Positions 1-11,600 of a DNA stretch of 64,000 bases are shown here, piece by piece. Where the stretch lies: NCBI GenBank assembly GCA_015143295.1, contig CM026554.1, forward strand, positions 31,757,531 through 31,821,530. The letters are read 5' to 3'. Both the position numbers and the translations under genes were made by a program. The stretch comes from Tetracentron sinense. Lineage: Eukaryota; Streptophyta; Magnoliopsida; Trochodendrales; Trochodendraceae. Every line of letters begins with the position of its first letter. Within the stretch, counting starts at the first letter, position 1. A model generated the notes under the pieces. That model was not told where the DNA came from and searched no databases. It worked only from the letters and a program-made list of their open reading frames with translations.

Positions 1-71
1 TAAAGTTTTATAATTTGTGCGACAATTTGTATTACAAACCATAACATATATAGACATCATTATTTGCAGCT

Positions 72-3000
72 ATGGACGGATCTGTTGTACACAGGCATTT
101 GACTGGGATTGAGCCATTGAATGGCTCAAACTATGGTTCTTGGAAGATGCAGCTAGATATTGTTCTAGGCTGCCTAGACTATGACTTTGTCCTCCTGGAG
201 GAAAAGCCGGATGCTCCCATTGCTGAGCCTTCGGACTCAGATAAGTCTTTGTTTTCGAAATGGGAGAAGGCCAATCGGATGGCCATGATGATCATCAGGG
301 CTTCTATTCAGGAAGCCATCAGAGGAGGTATCCCTTCGGCTGAGACAGCTAAAGAGCTTCTTGAGACTATCAAGAAGCAATTTATGGGGTCAGTTAGATC
401 CAGACAGTACAGCAGTCTGACTCAGTTGATTTCTATGAAGTATGATGGTGCTGGGAGCGTTCGAGAACATTTTCTCAAAATCTCGAAGTTAGTTATCTCT
501 CTCCGAGAGTTGGGTTTGACCATTGAGGATGACCTCATGGTCCATTTAGCTGTGGCTTCTCTTCCTCACTCCTTTGATGCATTCAGAGTTAATTACAGTG
601 CACATGACAGAAAGTGGACCCTCAACGAACTGATAGCAGTTTGTGTGAGTGAGGAAGAACGCACTAAGCGTGGTAAGGCCGAATCTGCAAATTTGGCTAT
701 TCGTTCTGGAAGTAAGAAGAACTTCAAGACAAAAGTTTTCAAGAAGCCAAATACTCAGAGATTTTTTCCAGGGCAGAGTTCAGGGCAGAACCAGGGTCAT
801 CAATTCAAAGGGAAAGGGAAGACAGATCAGTTTCAGGGCAGAGGGATTGTCATCAAACCAGAGGAGATAGAATGTTTTTTCTGCAAGTTGAAAGGGCATG
901 TGAAGAAAGACTGCTTTAAGTATAAGGAATGGGCCAAGAAGAAGAATAAAGGTATTAATTTATCATTGGTATGTTTTGAATCAAACCTAGTGGATGTTCC
1001 TTCAAACACTTGGTGGATTGATTCAGGTGCCTCTGTGCACATTTCTCATTCTCTTCAGGGGTTCGTACATAGACGTAAGGCCAAGGATGAGGAGCTTCTA
1101 TTCATGGGGAATTCTTCACCAGCAGTAGTAGAGGCTATTGGGACTTGCAGACTGATTTTAGACTCTGGTCATGTTTTGCTTTTGGATGATACTTTTTATG
1201 TGCCGTCTTTTAGACGGAATATTATTTCAGTTTCTAGACTTGGTACATCTGGCTACAGTTTTTTATTTGAGGGGAGTGTGCTATCTGTTAGACATAATTT
1301 GCAGACTATTGGAAATGGTATTTTGATTGATGGTCTTTATCAGTTGGTTTTGGATTCTAGTTTTGCATCATCCTTACTATGCATGACAGTTGATTCTTCT
1401 ACTCCAGTTACCGGTTCTAAACGTGTTAGACAAAATGGAAATTCTTCTATGTTGTGGCATCGTAGATTGGGTCATATATCAAAGGAGCGTTTAGAGTCTT
1501 TAGTTAAGTCTGAAGTTCTGGAACCCCTTGACTTTTCTGACTTCGAGACTTGTATAGACTGTATTAAGGGAAAAATGACTAAGAGTCGGAATTTGGATGC
1601 AGTTAGAAGTACTGGTCTTTTGGACCTAATACACACTGATATATGTGGACCTCTCCCTACAGCATCTCGAGGTGGTCAGCGATACTTCATCAGTTTTATC
1701 GATGACTTCTCTCGTTATGCCTTTGTATTTCTAATTCATCATAAGTCTGAAGCATTAGAGATGTTCAAGCAATACAAGGCTGAAGTGGAGAAGCAGTTGG
1801 ACAGGCCGATTAAAGCTGTCCGTTCTGATAGAGGAGGTCAATACTATGGGAAAGCTGATGTTGATGGGGTTAACCACGGTGGATTTGTCAGTTTCCTTCG
1901 TGAACACGGTATTGTGCCTCAGTACACCACTCCTGGGACTCTGGAACAGAATGGTGTAGCTGAGAGGAGGAACCGAACGTATATGGATGCTGTTCGCAGC
2001 ATGATGAGTCACACAGATTTACCTGATAGCTTTTGGGGTGAAGCCCTTAAGACCGCTGTTTATATTTTGAACAGGGTCCCCAACAAGGTAACTCCTGAAA
2101 CCCCCTTTTTCCTCTGGACTGGGAGAAAGCCTAGTCTTCATCATTCTCACATCTGGGGTTGTCATGCTGAAGCAAGAATTTATGATCCCACCTTGCAGAA
2201 GCTTGATCCTAGAACTGTGAGTTGTCGCTTCATTGGATATCCGGAGAGATCGAAGGGTTTTAGATTTTACTGTCCTTCTAGACCATCTCAGTTTGGGGAG
2301 ACCAATAATGCGAGATTTCTGGAAGATGGTGAAATTGGAAGCTCAGTTCACAGAGAAGTTGTTTTTGAGGAAGTACTTGATGATGGTAGTTCATTTTCAC
2401 TACTACCACTTCTAGCTAGACCGCTTTCACCGGTTGTTCAGGTCACTCGTACAGTTGCAGTGCCAGTGCAAGAAGAACAACAGGGTGCGACAATAGCAGC
2501 TGATATTGTTGCACCAACTCAAACTGTTGTTGCTCCAACTGTTGCTGCACCAGTATCTCTGAGAAGATCTTCACGGGATAGAAGATCAGCTATGTCTTCT
2601 GATTATGAAGTGTATTTGAATGAAGGTGACATTAGTGATTCTGTAGATCCTTCCAGTTTTCAAGATGCTCTGCAGAGTCCGCACTCTCGAGAATGGTTGA
2701 ATGCGATGAGAGAGGAATTGATGTCAATGGAGAAGAATTCAGTCTGGGATCTTACATCTTTACCTCCTAATTCCTCAACCATTGGGTGTAAATGGATTTA
2801 CAAGACCAAAAGGGATTCTGAAGGTAAAATTGAAAGATTTAAGGCAAGGCTTGTGGCCAAGGGTTTTAAGCAGAATGAAGGCATTGACTATGTTGAGACC
2901 TTCTCGCCTGTTTCGAAGAAAGATTCCCTCAGAATTATTTTGGCTCTAGTAGCGCATTTCGATCTAGAACTTCACCAAATGGATGTTAAAACTGCATTTC

Positions 3001-4229
3001 TGAATGGTGAACTTGAAGAGGTTATTTTCATGGATCAACTGGAAGGTTTTGTTACTCCTGGAAGTGAAGAACTTGTTTGCAATCTGAAGAAGTCGATTTA
3101 TGGTTTGAAACAGGCCTCCAGGCAATGGTACTTGAAGTTTGATAAAGTTGTTATTCAACAAGGTTTCCATGAAAATCCAATGGATCGATGCATATACCTC
3201 AAGTTGAGTGGGAGTAGGTTTATCATTCTTGTGTTGTATGTCGATGACATTCTTTTAGCAAGTAATGATGTTCATATGCTTCATGATACCAAGCTATTCT
3301 TGTCTCGGAATTTTGATATGAAGGATATGGGAGAGGCAAGTTATGTCTTAGGCATCAAGATCACTAGAAATCGCAGTTCAGGATGTTTGGGTTTATCACA
3401 AAGGGCTTACATTGACAAAGTGTTAACCAGATTCAAGATGCAGAATTGTGCTCCCGGAGATGCTCCAGTAGTTAAGGGAGACATCTTCAATAATCGTCAA
3501 TGTCCCAAGAATGAAGTTGAAAGACTTCAAGTTGATTCTACTGATTATGCTTCCGCAGTTGGGAGTCTTATGTATGCCATGATTTGCATCAGGCCTGACC
3601 TGAGTTTCATTGTTGGGATGTTGGGAAGATATCAGAAGAATCCTGGAGCTGTTCACTGGACTGCAGTTAAGAAAGTACTTCGGTACCTTCAAAGGACTAA
3701 AGATTTCATGCTGGTTTACCGGAGATGTGATGAGCTGGAAGTTGTTGGTTATTCAGATTCTGACTATGCTGGATGTCAGGATAGTTTGAAGTCGACTTCG
3801 GGATATGTTTTCATGTTAGCTCAAGGTGCAGTTTCATGGAGAAGTGCCAAGCAATCCTTGGTGGCATCTTCTACCATGGAAGCAGAGTATGTTGCTTGTT
3901 ATGAGGCTGCACAACAGGCCATTTGGATAAAGAACTTTATCAGTGAGCTCAAAATAATGGACTCCATTGAGCGACCGATCAAAATTCATTGTGATAATGC
4001 AGCCGTCGTTCAATATGTTAAGAACGACCATGTCACAAGCAGGAACAAACATATAGAGATAAAATATCTATATGTGCGAGAGAAAGTTCGAGCTGGTTTA
4101 ATCATTATCCCTCACTGTTCTACCTTAATCATGATTGCTGATCCATTGACTAAGGGTCTTTCAGTTAGAGTTTTCAAAGAGCATGTAACCCGTATGGGAG
4201 TTTTAGAGTCTTTTGATTCCTTTGTTTAG
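72..4229 (+). CDS. copia-type Gag-Pol polyprotein, uninterrupted
   Basis: The 1385-residue polyprotein would package the element RNA, process itself, copy RNA to DNA and integrate it. Visible in order: a Gag region (about 1-260) beginning with the plant copia pattern LNGSNYGSWK; a CX2CX4HX4C zinc knuckle at 268-281; protease active site DSGA at 317-320; an HHCC integrase zinc-binding region (about 463-497, LWHRRLGHIS then CIDC); an integrase core with D523, D586 and E631; reverse transcriptase with QMDVKTAFLNG near 970 and YVDD at 1056-1059; RNase H with D1229, E1270 and D1308; and the terminal DPLTKGL motif. No stop or frameshift is present and all catalytic residues checked are there. The start is the first ATG after the leader. 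This is an element gene, not a host gene. Whether it is transcribed cannot be told. Confidence 0.93.
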   Translation: MDGSVVHRHLTGIEPLNGSNYGSWKMQLDIVLGCLDYDFVLLEEKPDAPIAEPSDSDKSLFSKWEKANRMAMMIIRASIQEAIRGGIPSAETAKELLETIKKQFMGSVRSRQYSSLTQLISMKYDGAGSVREHFLKISKLVISLRELGLTIEDDLMVHLAVASLPHSFDAFRVNYSAHDRKWTLNELIAVCVSEEERTKRGKAESANLAIRSGSKKNFKTKVFKKPNTQRFFPGQSSGQNQGHQFKGKGKTDQFQGRGIVIKPEEIECFFCKLKGHVKKDCFKYKEWAKKKNKGINLSLVCFESNLVDVPSNTWWIDSGASVHISHSLQGFVHRRKAKDEELLFMGNSSPAVVEAIGTCRLILDSGHVLLLDDTFYVPSFRRNIISVSRLGTSGYSFLFEGSVLSVRHNLQTIGNGILIDGLYQLVLDSSFASSLLCMTVDSSTPVTGSKRVRQNGNSSMLWHRRLGHISKERLESLVKSEVLEPLDFSDFETCIDCIKGKMTKSRNLDAVRSTGLLDLIHTDICGPLPTASRGGQRYFISFIDDFSRYAFVFLIHHKSEALEMFKQYKAEVEKQLDRPIKAVRSDRGGQYYGKADVDGVNHGGFVSFLREHGIVPQYTTPGTLEQNGVAERRNRTYMDAVRSMMSHTDLPDSFWGEALKTAVYILNRVPNKVTPETPFFLWTGRKPSLHHSHIWGCHAEARIYDPTLQKLDPRTVSCRFIGYPERSKGFRFYCPSRPSQFGETNNARFLEDGEIGSSVHREVVFEEVLDDGSSFSLLPLLARPLSPVVQVTRTVAVPVQEEQQGATIAADIVAPTQTVVAPTVAAPVSLRRSSRDRRSAMSSDYEVYLNEGDISDSVDPSSFQDALQSPHSREWLNAMREELMSMEKNSVWDLTSLPPNSSTIGCKWIYKTKRDSEGKIERFKARLVAKGFKQNEGIDYVETFSPVSKKDSLRIILALVAHFDLELHQMDVKTAFLNGELEEVIFMDQLEGFVTPGSEELVCNLKKSIYGLKQASRQWYLKFDKVVIQQGFHENPMDRCIYLKLSGSRFIILVLYVDDILLASNDVHMLHDTKLFLSRNFDMKDMGEASYVLGIKITRNRSSGCLGLSQRAYIDKVLTRFKMQNCAPGDAPVVKGDIFNNRQCPKNEVERLQVDSTDYASAVGSLMYAMICIRPDLSFIVGMLGRYQKNPGAVHWTAVKKVLRYLQRTKDFMLVYRRCDELEVVGYSDSDYAGCQDSLKSTSGYVFMLAQGAVSWRSAKQSLVASSTMEAEYVACYEAAQQAIWIKNFISELKIMDSIERPIKIHCDNAAVVQYVKNDHVTSRNKHIEIKYLYVREKVRAGLIIIPHCSTLIMIADPLTKGLSVRVFKEHVTRMGVLESFDSFV

Positions 4230-4931
4230 TGGGAGTATTTATTTATTATCTAATTTCAGCCCTTTTTATGATTCATATATTATGTTGATATACTCTCATT
4301 TATAAATGTTATGGTTTTGGAAATAATTGATGCATCATTTTAGTTGTTCTTATGTTTTTGAATGCACGTGCGAAAGTATAGACATCAAGTGATGGTATTC
4401 ACATGGCGGATGCCATTGATGTCAAGTTAAGCCCGAGAGCATGCACAAAGCTCTCAAGTCGCTTGGGTTGAATATGGTTGGGCACCATGTTTGAGGCCTT
4501 CATTCTGGATATAAGGTGATGGATTTCACATGACGGATGTCGTAAGGTATCAGAATGACATGCATATGCTTAAATGCATGTAGCGTGGACACTTATGGAT
4601 ATACGCATATTGATCACATAAAAGTTGTGTATTTTCCATGTCACACCATAATAGTCATCATAAAGTTCCTCTCGAAGATATTAGTGTTACTAGCAGTTTG
4701 ACCATGGAGTGGCCTGTATCATAGTAATGAAAACTAGTAGATATTATGTGCTTCCATGATCACTGTTAGTGGCACTCTTGTTTTAGAGTGAAAGTTTAAG
4801 AACATGTAATTCTCGGCAACTATTTTTTAAAATAAAATAGAGTGGCCACTCACATTTTTTAAAGGTTTCAATCCGGGAAGTTTTTTCTTTAATTATTCTT
4901 TTAAAGGGATTGCTTGGGCCAAGTGGGAGAT
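4230..4931 (+). other. copia 3' noncoding region and polypurine tract
   Basis: About 700 bp with no coding potential separates the Gag-Pol stop from the LTR. It ends in a purine-rich tract (AAGTGGGAGA at 4921-4930) directly before the LTR, the expected primer for plus-strand DNA synthesis. A second similar motif, GTGGGAGTAT, sits just after the stop codon near 4230. Confidence 0.6.
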
Positions 4932-5478
4932 TGTAAGAGTTTTAATATTTTACAACTCTTGGTGTGGCCCACGCAATCATGTTTTGGTTAATTCAAAATC
5001 CCGGATTGATAAGGTTGCTATCAGAGAATGTTTAAGTTGGTGGGTCCCACTAAGATGTGGTCAAACATGGGACTCTCACATGTTCAATAATTAAGGAGAA
5101 ACGGTTGGATGACTCACCGTTAGATTTGGTGTGGCTTCCCATGACCCTTGGATCGTGATGGGTGGTTACGAGGGTTTTTATCTTATAAGTTTTGGGAAAG
5201 TCCCTCTTCTCACTCACGTTATTTTCAAGCCCCATCGATAAACTTGAGAGGAGAAGAGAAGACTCCCAAAGGAGGTTCTTGATTTTATTTTGCAGGTTTC
5301 TGGATTCATAAGGTCGTTCATATTGTCCTCGGCATTATTCATTGATCTTAAAAGGTACGAATATTTTATCCCTGAATTTATGTTCACTAGATTAATTTAA
5401 TATTGCATGGTCTAGATCTTCTCATACATTATTCGACATAGAATAGTGTTTTTATATGAGATTAAGTTTAATCTTACA
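4932..5478 (+). repeat. 3' LTR of the copia element
   Basis: The 547-bp LTR begins TGTAAG and ends CTTACA, a perfect 6-bp terminal inverted repeat with TG...CA ends. It follows the polypurine tract directly. The left LTR is not in the window, so the boundaries rest on the termini and the tract alone. Confidence 0.8.
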
Positions 5479-5529
5479 CGTCTTACTAGAAAGTGACCAA
5501 TAAATACATATAACATTTTACTATTAAAA

Positions 5530-5895
5530 GACAGTATCCTCCTGTTGGTACGTAGACGGATCGAAATGCAGATGAAGCTTCTGTTGATCCATCAATAGCG
5601 AAACATAGGACTTTCATTTCCCTATCTTGGTGGTTGAACAGTTTACCTGAAAAGACAGATACAAGGGTGATGATCAGTTAATATGGCACTAGTGGTAGAG
5701 GTTGCATAGTCTTGCACTTCACTTACCTTTCAAGTGAACCTATCGATTAACCGACATGAGTAGCATCTCCTCCTATTCCAGCATCTCTATCAGCAAGGGC
5801 AGATCATTTTCCATATGCGGTGGTGAAGGAGCGGGATCAGAGCAGGTGGAAAAGCCTGCATGCCTTTCATCCCTGTAGTCATCGCACATTCTGAA
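5530..5895 (-). pseudogene. exon-like remnant of an unrecognised gene
   Basis: On the minus strand two segments look like exons. One (about 5892 to 5727) follows a TTTGATTTCAG acceptor and is followed by GTAAGTG. The second (about 5648 to 5527) follows TCTGTCTTTTCAG. The second reads openly as KLFNHQDREMKVLCFAIDG and onward. Joined at those sites the frame meets a stop (TAG) just before the junction, so an intact product is not supported. I do not recognise the family. It may be a captured or decayed gene piece, truncated near the copia insertion. Confidence 0.22.
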
Positions 5896-6630
5896 ATCAA
5901 ATTTTTAAAAAAAATTTGTTTATCAAACCTCATTGTCCTTATATTATATAATATTATATTTTATTATTACATATTTATATAAGAGTCTATTTTAGTAATT
6001 AGACTACTTAGCATTGTCTATATTTTTGGTTGAATTGGTCATCTAAACACACATATTAGACCTACGGTAACCGCTAGGGTGCCATAAGGGTAAACTCATT
6101 TTTTTAATGGAAATATTATCATGTAATAAACACACACTCACCACCACTCCAAAAGGGCCTGACTTAAGGAGGCTTTGTGGATGGTAACAGAACTCGGTCC
6201 TAAAATTAGCTTGTGATCCCTTGTAGCATTGTCTATTTAAAGAGTGATATATTGTGATGGTAGCAGAACTCGGTCCTGAAATTAGCAGCCCTGTGATAAG
6301 CCATCTGAAATCTATAAGCCACGAATGCTTTAGTGGGTGGCTCAAAGAAAACTAACTCTTAAGGCTCAACATAATTGCTGGTTGGGACCATTTGTTTTTG
6401 CATTACCCTATCGCGAGAGCCGTTTGAGGATATTTCCTATCTTGAGTAGGGGTGACTTAAATCTTCCCTTCATCCTTTCAAAACTTCTTATCCAACTAGA
6501 ATTTGGTAAGGGTGGATAAGGGTCAAAAAGACAATTTGGTCTCTCCTTCCTGATGCCATTGCCTTGTTTCTTTGGAAAGCTTCTTTGGAAAGAACAGAAC
6601 AAGAGTATTTGAGAACTCTCTGTCCTCCCT
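5896..6630. other. intergenic, no gene seen
   Basis: AT-rich DNA without convincing coding content. A 31-bp phrase containing CAGAACTCGGTCCT occurs twice (near 6179 and 6256) with two differences, a small local duplication. Confidence 0.5.
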
Positions 6631-6633
6631 CTC

Positions 6634-6683
6634 CCATATATGTTATCACACTCACTCCCATATATGTTATCACACTCACTCAT
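6634..6683. repeat. 24-bp tandem duplication
   Basis: Two adjacent copies of a 24-bp unit starting CTCCCATATATGTTATCACA, identical by eye. It directly precedes the larger tandem array. Confidence 0.85.
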
Positions 6684-6689
6684 TCGTTT

Positions 6690-7050
6690 TGGAATGATGT
6701 TTCATGGTGGAAGGATGAAGATGAGGGTGAAACTTTGGGGGACATTATCTAAATTTGTGGGATTATACTTTTTATTCTTATCCCCGGGTCAATTCAGAGT
6801 TTCCCACTTGTAAACATCCAAATGATGTTCCATTTGGTGGAAGGATGAAGATGAGGGTGAAACGGATTATACTTTTTTTTTCTTATCCCCAGGTCAATTC
6901 AGAGTTTCCCACTTGTAAACATCCAAATGATGTTCCATTTGGTGGAAGGATGAAGATGAGGGTGAAACTTTGGGGGACATTTTCTAAGTTTGTGGGATCA
7001 TACTTTTTTTTCTTAACCCCGGGTCAATTCAGAGTTTCCCACTTGTAAAT
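6690..7050. repeat. three-unit tandem repeat with one internally deleted unit
   Basis: Three copies of a unit that carries GGTGGAAGGATGAAGATGAG, then AACTTTGGGGGACATT, then TCAATTCAGAGTTTCCCACT. The first and third copies are about 130-150 bp. The middle copy (about 6829-6930) lacks the AACTTTGGGGGACATT segment and is about 108 bp. Copies are nearly identical, so the array is recent. Open frames across it are by-products of the repeat. Confidence 0.85.
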
Positions 7051-7171
7051 TCCTTTGGATGTGTATTTCTATGCCTGGATTTGCTTTTTTCATCTACATA
7101 TATATATATGCCCTTGATTACCCATTAAAAAAAAAACCCATTTGCTAGTTGGGATTCCCAAAAGATCTAAG

Positions 7172-7296
7172 AATTCCGTTTACACATTGTTTTTAATAAT
7201 GGAATTGCAACCTTCACACTGACAGATAAGGTAATTCCGTTTACAACTCATTGTTTTTAATAATGAAATTGCAACCTTCACACGGACAGGTAAGGT
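7172..7296. repeat. about 62-bp tandem duplication
   Basis: Two head-to-tail copies begin AATTCCGTTTACA at 7172 and 7233 and end with CAG(A/G)TAAGGT. They differ by a few substitutions and a short indel. Confidence 0.8.
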
Positions 7297-7849
7297 AGAC
7301 GTAGAAGTTAAGATAGATGACGGAGACATAACCCAAAGCAGCCAATTTCAATATCTTGACTTAATTATTACTATGGATTTTGCCAGCCCCAATCGCAAAT
7401 CTTCCAAAGATGCAACTGGGTGGCTACAAATGTCAAAGATACCCTGAATTTCACTTATTCAAACTGTTAAAATATGAAAGACATCAACGTGTTAGGCCCA
7501 TTCTTGCATCTATAAAAAATATTTGGAGTAAATGTGACTGGGGCTAGCAATCCTCTTATTACTATTGATTGAGAGATTAAAAAAAAAATGCACATAGAAT
7601 TAGGGTTGGATGACATAAGTGGAGAAGTGCTTCTGGATGCTATTTGATTAATGCATTTCGAATAGCCTAAGCTCATGCTATTCATGCCGCCCTTCTCAAT
7701 GCTAGCCTTCTCTGGCCTAAGAGCTTCCAGAGCTCTCACCTGGTACACTGTCAATGAAGAGAGGGAGGGGAAAACACTGGAGAGAGAAGATGAATTCGAA
7801 TGAAGAAAGTCTCTCCGATGAAGGAGGAGACGGTTTTAAAACAACGATA
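7297..7849. other. intergenic, no gene seen
   Basis: Nothing recognisable. A 95-codon minus-strand frame at 7467-7754 has no motif I know and is probably chance. Confidence 0.45.
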
Positions 7850-7960
7850 AGACTAATTATGCTTTATGGAGTAAAATGTTGAGCTGCGGAGAAGAAACAT
7901 GTCAAGAGAATTATGTAACTAAGATGAGGTGTTAAAATATATGAAGAGGATTTTGGGGGG
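7850..7960 (+). pseudogene. LINE (L1-like) reverse-transcriptase C-terminal scrap
   Basis: One frame reads LYGVKC, stop, AAEKKHVKRIM, which matches the plant L1 stretch usually written LYGxxCWxxKxxHVxKMxxAEMRM. Stops and degeneracy show it is dead. A longer relative of the same region lies at 42035-42435. Confidence 0.5.
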
Positions 7961-8089
7961 AACCATTCAGGTTGAACGGTTAATGGATTTAGATCAATTT
8001 TGGGTGTGAATTCAAACTCAGTTTGCTGCCCAGTTGACTGCTTAGCCCCATCCAGGCTGCAGACCTGCACTCATGGTGTTAGTATCAAA

Positions 8090-8595
8090 ATGAGAGAGAG
8101 AGAGAGAGAGACTGCAATAAGATGTGGTCAGTGAGGCTAGTCTAACCATAAACACTTGAAAGGTTGGGGCAATTTATCATACAATGCAATGACAGAAAAT
8201 GTAAATTCATCTCATTAATCAGGCACTCAGCCCCCCAAAAAGATATAATCAGATCAGCACTAAAGCGACAAATCATGCTTTGAGAGGAGACTTGCATCCT
8301 TGAAGAAAGTCTATCTATCCAAAGGTGTGAAACTTACCCTTATCCACAGTACATTGTCGGTCTCCGAATTGCTGACTGCTAAAGCTGTTGCAGCAACAAT
8401 GTTATGATACTTGGACAAAATCCAAAACTGGTATTTCTTTTCTTTATCTTCAACAAAGGAAAAATCCACCCAAAAAACTCACCGAGCAGATGGGAACAAT
8501 GGGCTCAAAAATAAAAGACAGTCGAGCCAGTTAAAATAGCAGCAGGTAGGAGAGACAGTAATCCCCTTCCTAAACGTACGAGAGAGCCTTTGAAT
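8090..8595. other. 3' flank of TOM40, starting with a (GA)n tract
   Basis: A GA microsatellite (about 8091-8111) is followed by AT-rich sequence up to the TOM40 stop at 8596. The TOM40 3' UTR should lie here on the minus strand; I could not fix a poly(A) site with confidence. Confidence 0.45.
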
Positions 8596-8652
8596 CTATT
8601 CACCAACAGTCAAACCGAACCCAAATTTGTAGTCTTTCTTCCGATGATCGAT
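8596..8652 (-). CDS. TOM40: TOM40 exon 11 with stop
   Basis: Last 18 codons and [21 protein letters not shown]. It holds the final beta strand and beta-signal needed for assembly into the outer membrane. Acceptor GCTTGCAG. Intron 10 is 596 bp. Confidence 0.96.
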   Translation of the reverse strand: MDHRKKDYKFGFGLTVGE

Positions 8653-11600
8653 CTGCAAGCAAAAAAGTAAACCCCATGAATAGAAATAAGCTCCAAACCA
8701 ACAAAAGCCACGGCTATGGATCCATGGGGAAACAAATGGGTAATATTTGCCTTCAAAGCCTGGGTAATTCTTGGAAAAAAAATCTGCTTCCTCAAATTTT
8801 TGTACATTTGATGTGAAAACCCGTTTAATTAGTCCCATCTAGAGTTTTTTCTAGACCAAAATCATCCCAATCAGATGGCCTTTCCACCCAATGCCTTTCC
8901 AAACTGTTCAGCAATAAATTTTCACAACCACCCAAAACGAATGCAATTGATCAAGTTGTTATGTTCATCTGATTAGGAAGACATTTTATTTTTATTTTTT
9001 AATCTATGAGAAATTCTAGGTGGTAAGACCCTATTCCCCAATGCTTCTTTTCCACTTTACAGTACAGTTAAGAGAGATAAAAGCTCCCCAAATCAAGAAT
9101 ATGTTATATTTCCTATTTTTCATTCACAAGATAAACCTCTCCTCTTCTGAGTTCCCTGCTCCAGTTAATTGAAATGAATTGTGCAGGAAATAAAATAAAA
9201 CTTGAACCAAGAAAAAGGAAGTGTCAACTAACAATTGTTGGATCTCACCTCTGCTGAAAGAATAAAATTAAGACCCATATTTAACCTCTCTTCCAGAAAA
9301 GCAGCCGTGCAGCCATTGGAATCAATTTTCCCTCTCAAACGACACTGCAATACACAAGAATTAGACAAGCAGAACAACAATTGGTCTGGATTCTGTAGTA
9401 CAAATAATCTTGAAGTTTCATGTATGCAAATCCAACCTAATATATTCTGGACAGGAGACAAATGAAAGGACAAGGATTCATGACTAGAAAGCTTCCAAGT
9501 GTTTGGGCAAGTAGGAACTAATTTATACAATCAGGTAGTTTGGACATTGTTAGCAAAAAGATTAACACATTTCCTACTTTTAAGAGACAAACCAGATCCA
9601 ATATGAGCATGATGCATGGGTACAACTAGACTACATTTTCAGTGCACATCAACAAAGTCTGTGATGATTTGATGTCACAAGTACAATGAATTCTAATACA
9701 ACAAGAAAAATTAGAAATGAAAAATCCTTAGAACACAACATACTCACACAAAATGTATGTTTTCCCCTGAAAACTGGGAAACATCGCCATGGGGTGTATC
9801 CGGTCACATGACACAACTTTTGGTTTACTTCGGATAATTGGATTGCAAATGAGTTAAACAATGAATCTTTTTTATAGGGTTTATCTTCATACTATTTTTT
9901 TAAACAAAATACATAGGCCTTCAGGTGAACTTAAAACCTCAGAAGCTAACCAAGTACTATTTCAGATTCGTTTAAGGAGTTCTAACTTCTAACTTCTAAC
10001 AGTACTGTAAGTTGGATACACTAATTCGCACAGCAAATTTAATAATTATAGTTATTTACACCTCAAGCTGTTGTGCCTATGAAAGAGTAATAATACATTT
10101 CACAAACAAAACTTCTCATGACTTGACAACCACCGTTCCAATGTATCAATGCTCAGGAACCCAAAAACTACTTCAAAATAAAAGCATTTACAAGCATGTC
10201 TGATCTTATTTGTCACTTTCTATACACTGCAATGTTTACAAACAAGTCATATTGACACTAGATTGGCATCGATTCATGCATCAATAACTCTCATACATAG
10301 ATACAAAAAAGTAGAGATGGGCTAACAAAAAGAAGACTTAATGGTGGGGAGAACAACTTTTTTTTATCCTCTACCGAACACCATTGGATGCACTTTCGAA
10401 GTGCACCTCCTAATTATGCACAGTTATCACATTCAAAGGATGAATGTGAGTCATTTTTGTAGTTCCCTCCTTGAATATCCAGTCTGGACTCTGGAGCATA
10501 CCCACAAGTTGTTCTCTGGCTTGTTGGACATACTGCACCATACATAACCATGAGGTAGTGGTTTCCGTTGCAGAATTACCACTAAAAAGAATGAAAAGAA
10601 GAAACAAAAAAGAAAAAGAATGTCATAATATGGTCAATTTGTTGGTTAGGCAATTAATCATTTGGAGTTCCTTGTATAAAGAAAACACTATGCTATTTCT
10701 TTGCTGTAAACTTTCTCTTATCAAAAGTGAGAGAGAGGAAGAGGGTGGACATGCACCTGTCTTTAATGCAATTTTGTTATCAGTTGTAATTGCTTAGTTT
10801 CTTTCTCAATTATCTCTTCACCATCTCCTAGTCAATGCATGCATAACAATATCCCCCCAAACTTCGTGAATATTCACAGCAGCTCAAGATTCTTAGTCTT
10901 CAGACCATGGAAGATATGTAAAGGGTGGGATTCTCACTTCCCAGGAAGCTTGCTTCCATTATGTTAAATTTAGTGGTCAAAGAGGGATATGTATGTAAGA
11001 GGTGATGGGATAGGCCCGAGTTTGCAGCCTAGGGTATAGACCTTGAGCAAGTATCACTTGATCATAAATTAAGGCGCCTAATTCTTCACACATATCCCAT
11101 GTAAGGCAAAATCTAATATATATAGATGCCCATACCATGGTTGTTAAATCCTTGCGATTTACGATTCAAATCCTACGATTCGATTCGAATCCTAAGCAAA
11201 ACGATTCAAATCGGAGGTGAAAATCTTAATTGGGCAAATCCCATTTGATTTGCGATTCATATTACGATTTGCGATTCAAATCGTACGATTCATGCGATTC
11301 ATACGATTCGAGCACGAAACCCCTTTTACGGACCAATACTTAAAAAATATTTTTTATTCTTTTAATTTTCTAAAGGTACTTTGTGGTTTTTAAGAAGAGA
11401 GAAGAAATAAGAAAACCTCTATTACGGACATGCCAAAACCCCTATTTGGGTTGTCTTTCTATTGCTGTGAAATGAGAAAAAATAAGAGAAAGAAGGAAGA
11501 AAGATGAAGAAGTTGGATTTTGGGAAAATTAATAGTTTATTTTATTAGTCTTTTTAATTGTACAAGTCTTTTGATACTTGATTTCATACAACAAATTATA

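Larger units (their letters stand above)
1..5478 (+). mobile_element. Ty1/copia LTR retrotransposon, 5' LTR outside the window
   Basis: The element consists of a leader (1-71), one long Gag-Pol frame (72-4229), about 700 bp of 3' noncoding DNA and a 3' LTR (4932-5478). The domain order protease, integrase, reverse transcriptase, RNase H is the copia order. The 5' LTR and primer binding site must lie left of base 1, so age from LTR divergence cannot be read here. The frame is intact over its whole length, which suggests a fairly recent insertion. The five bases after the 3' LTR (CGTCT) would be one target-site copy; its partner is outside the window. Confidence 0.93.

Noticed and set aside
6755-7048. 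97-codon plus-strand frame
   Set aside because: It spans the tandem array and repeats the same peptide; a product of the repeat, not a gene.
9228-9530. 100-codon frame as a separate gene
   Set aside because: It is TOM40 exon 10 read through into the flanking introns on both sides.
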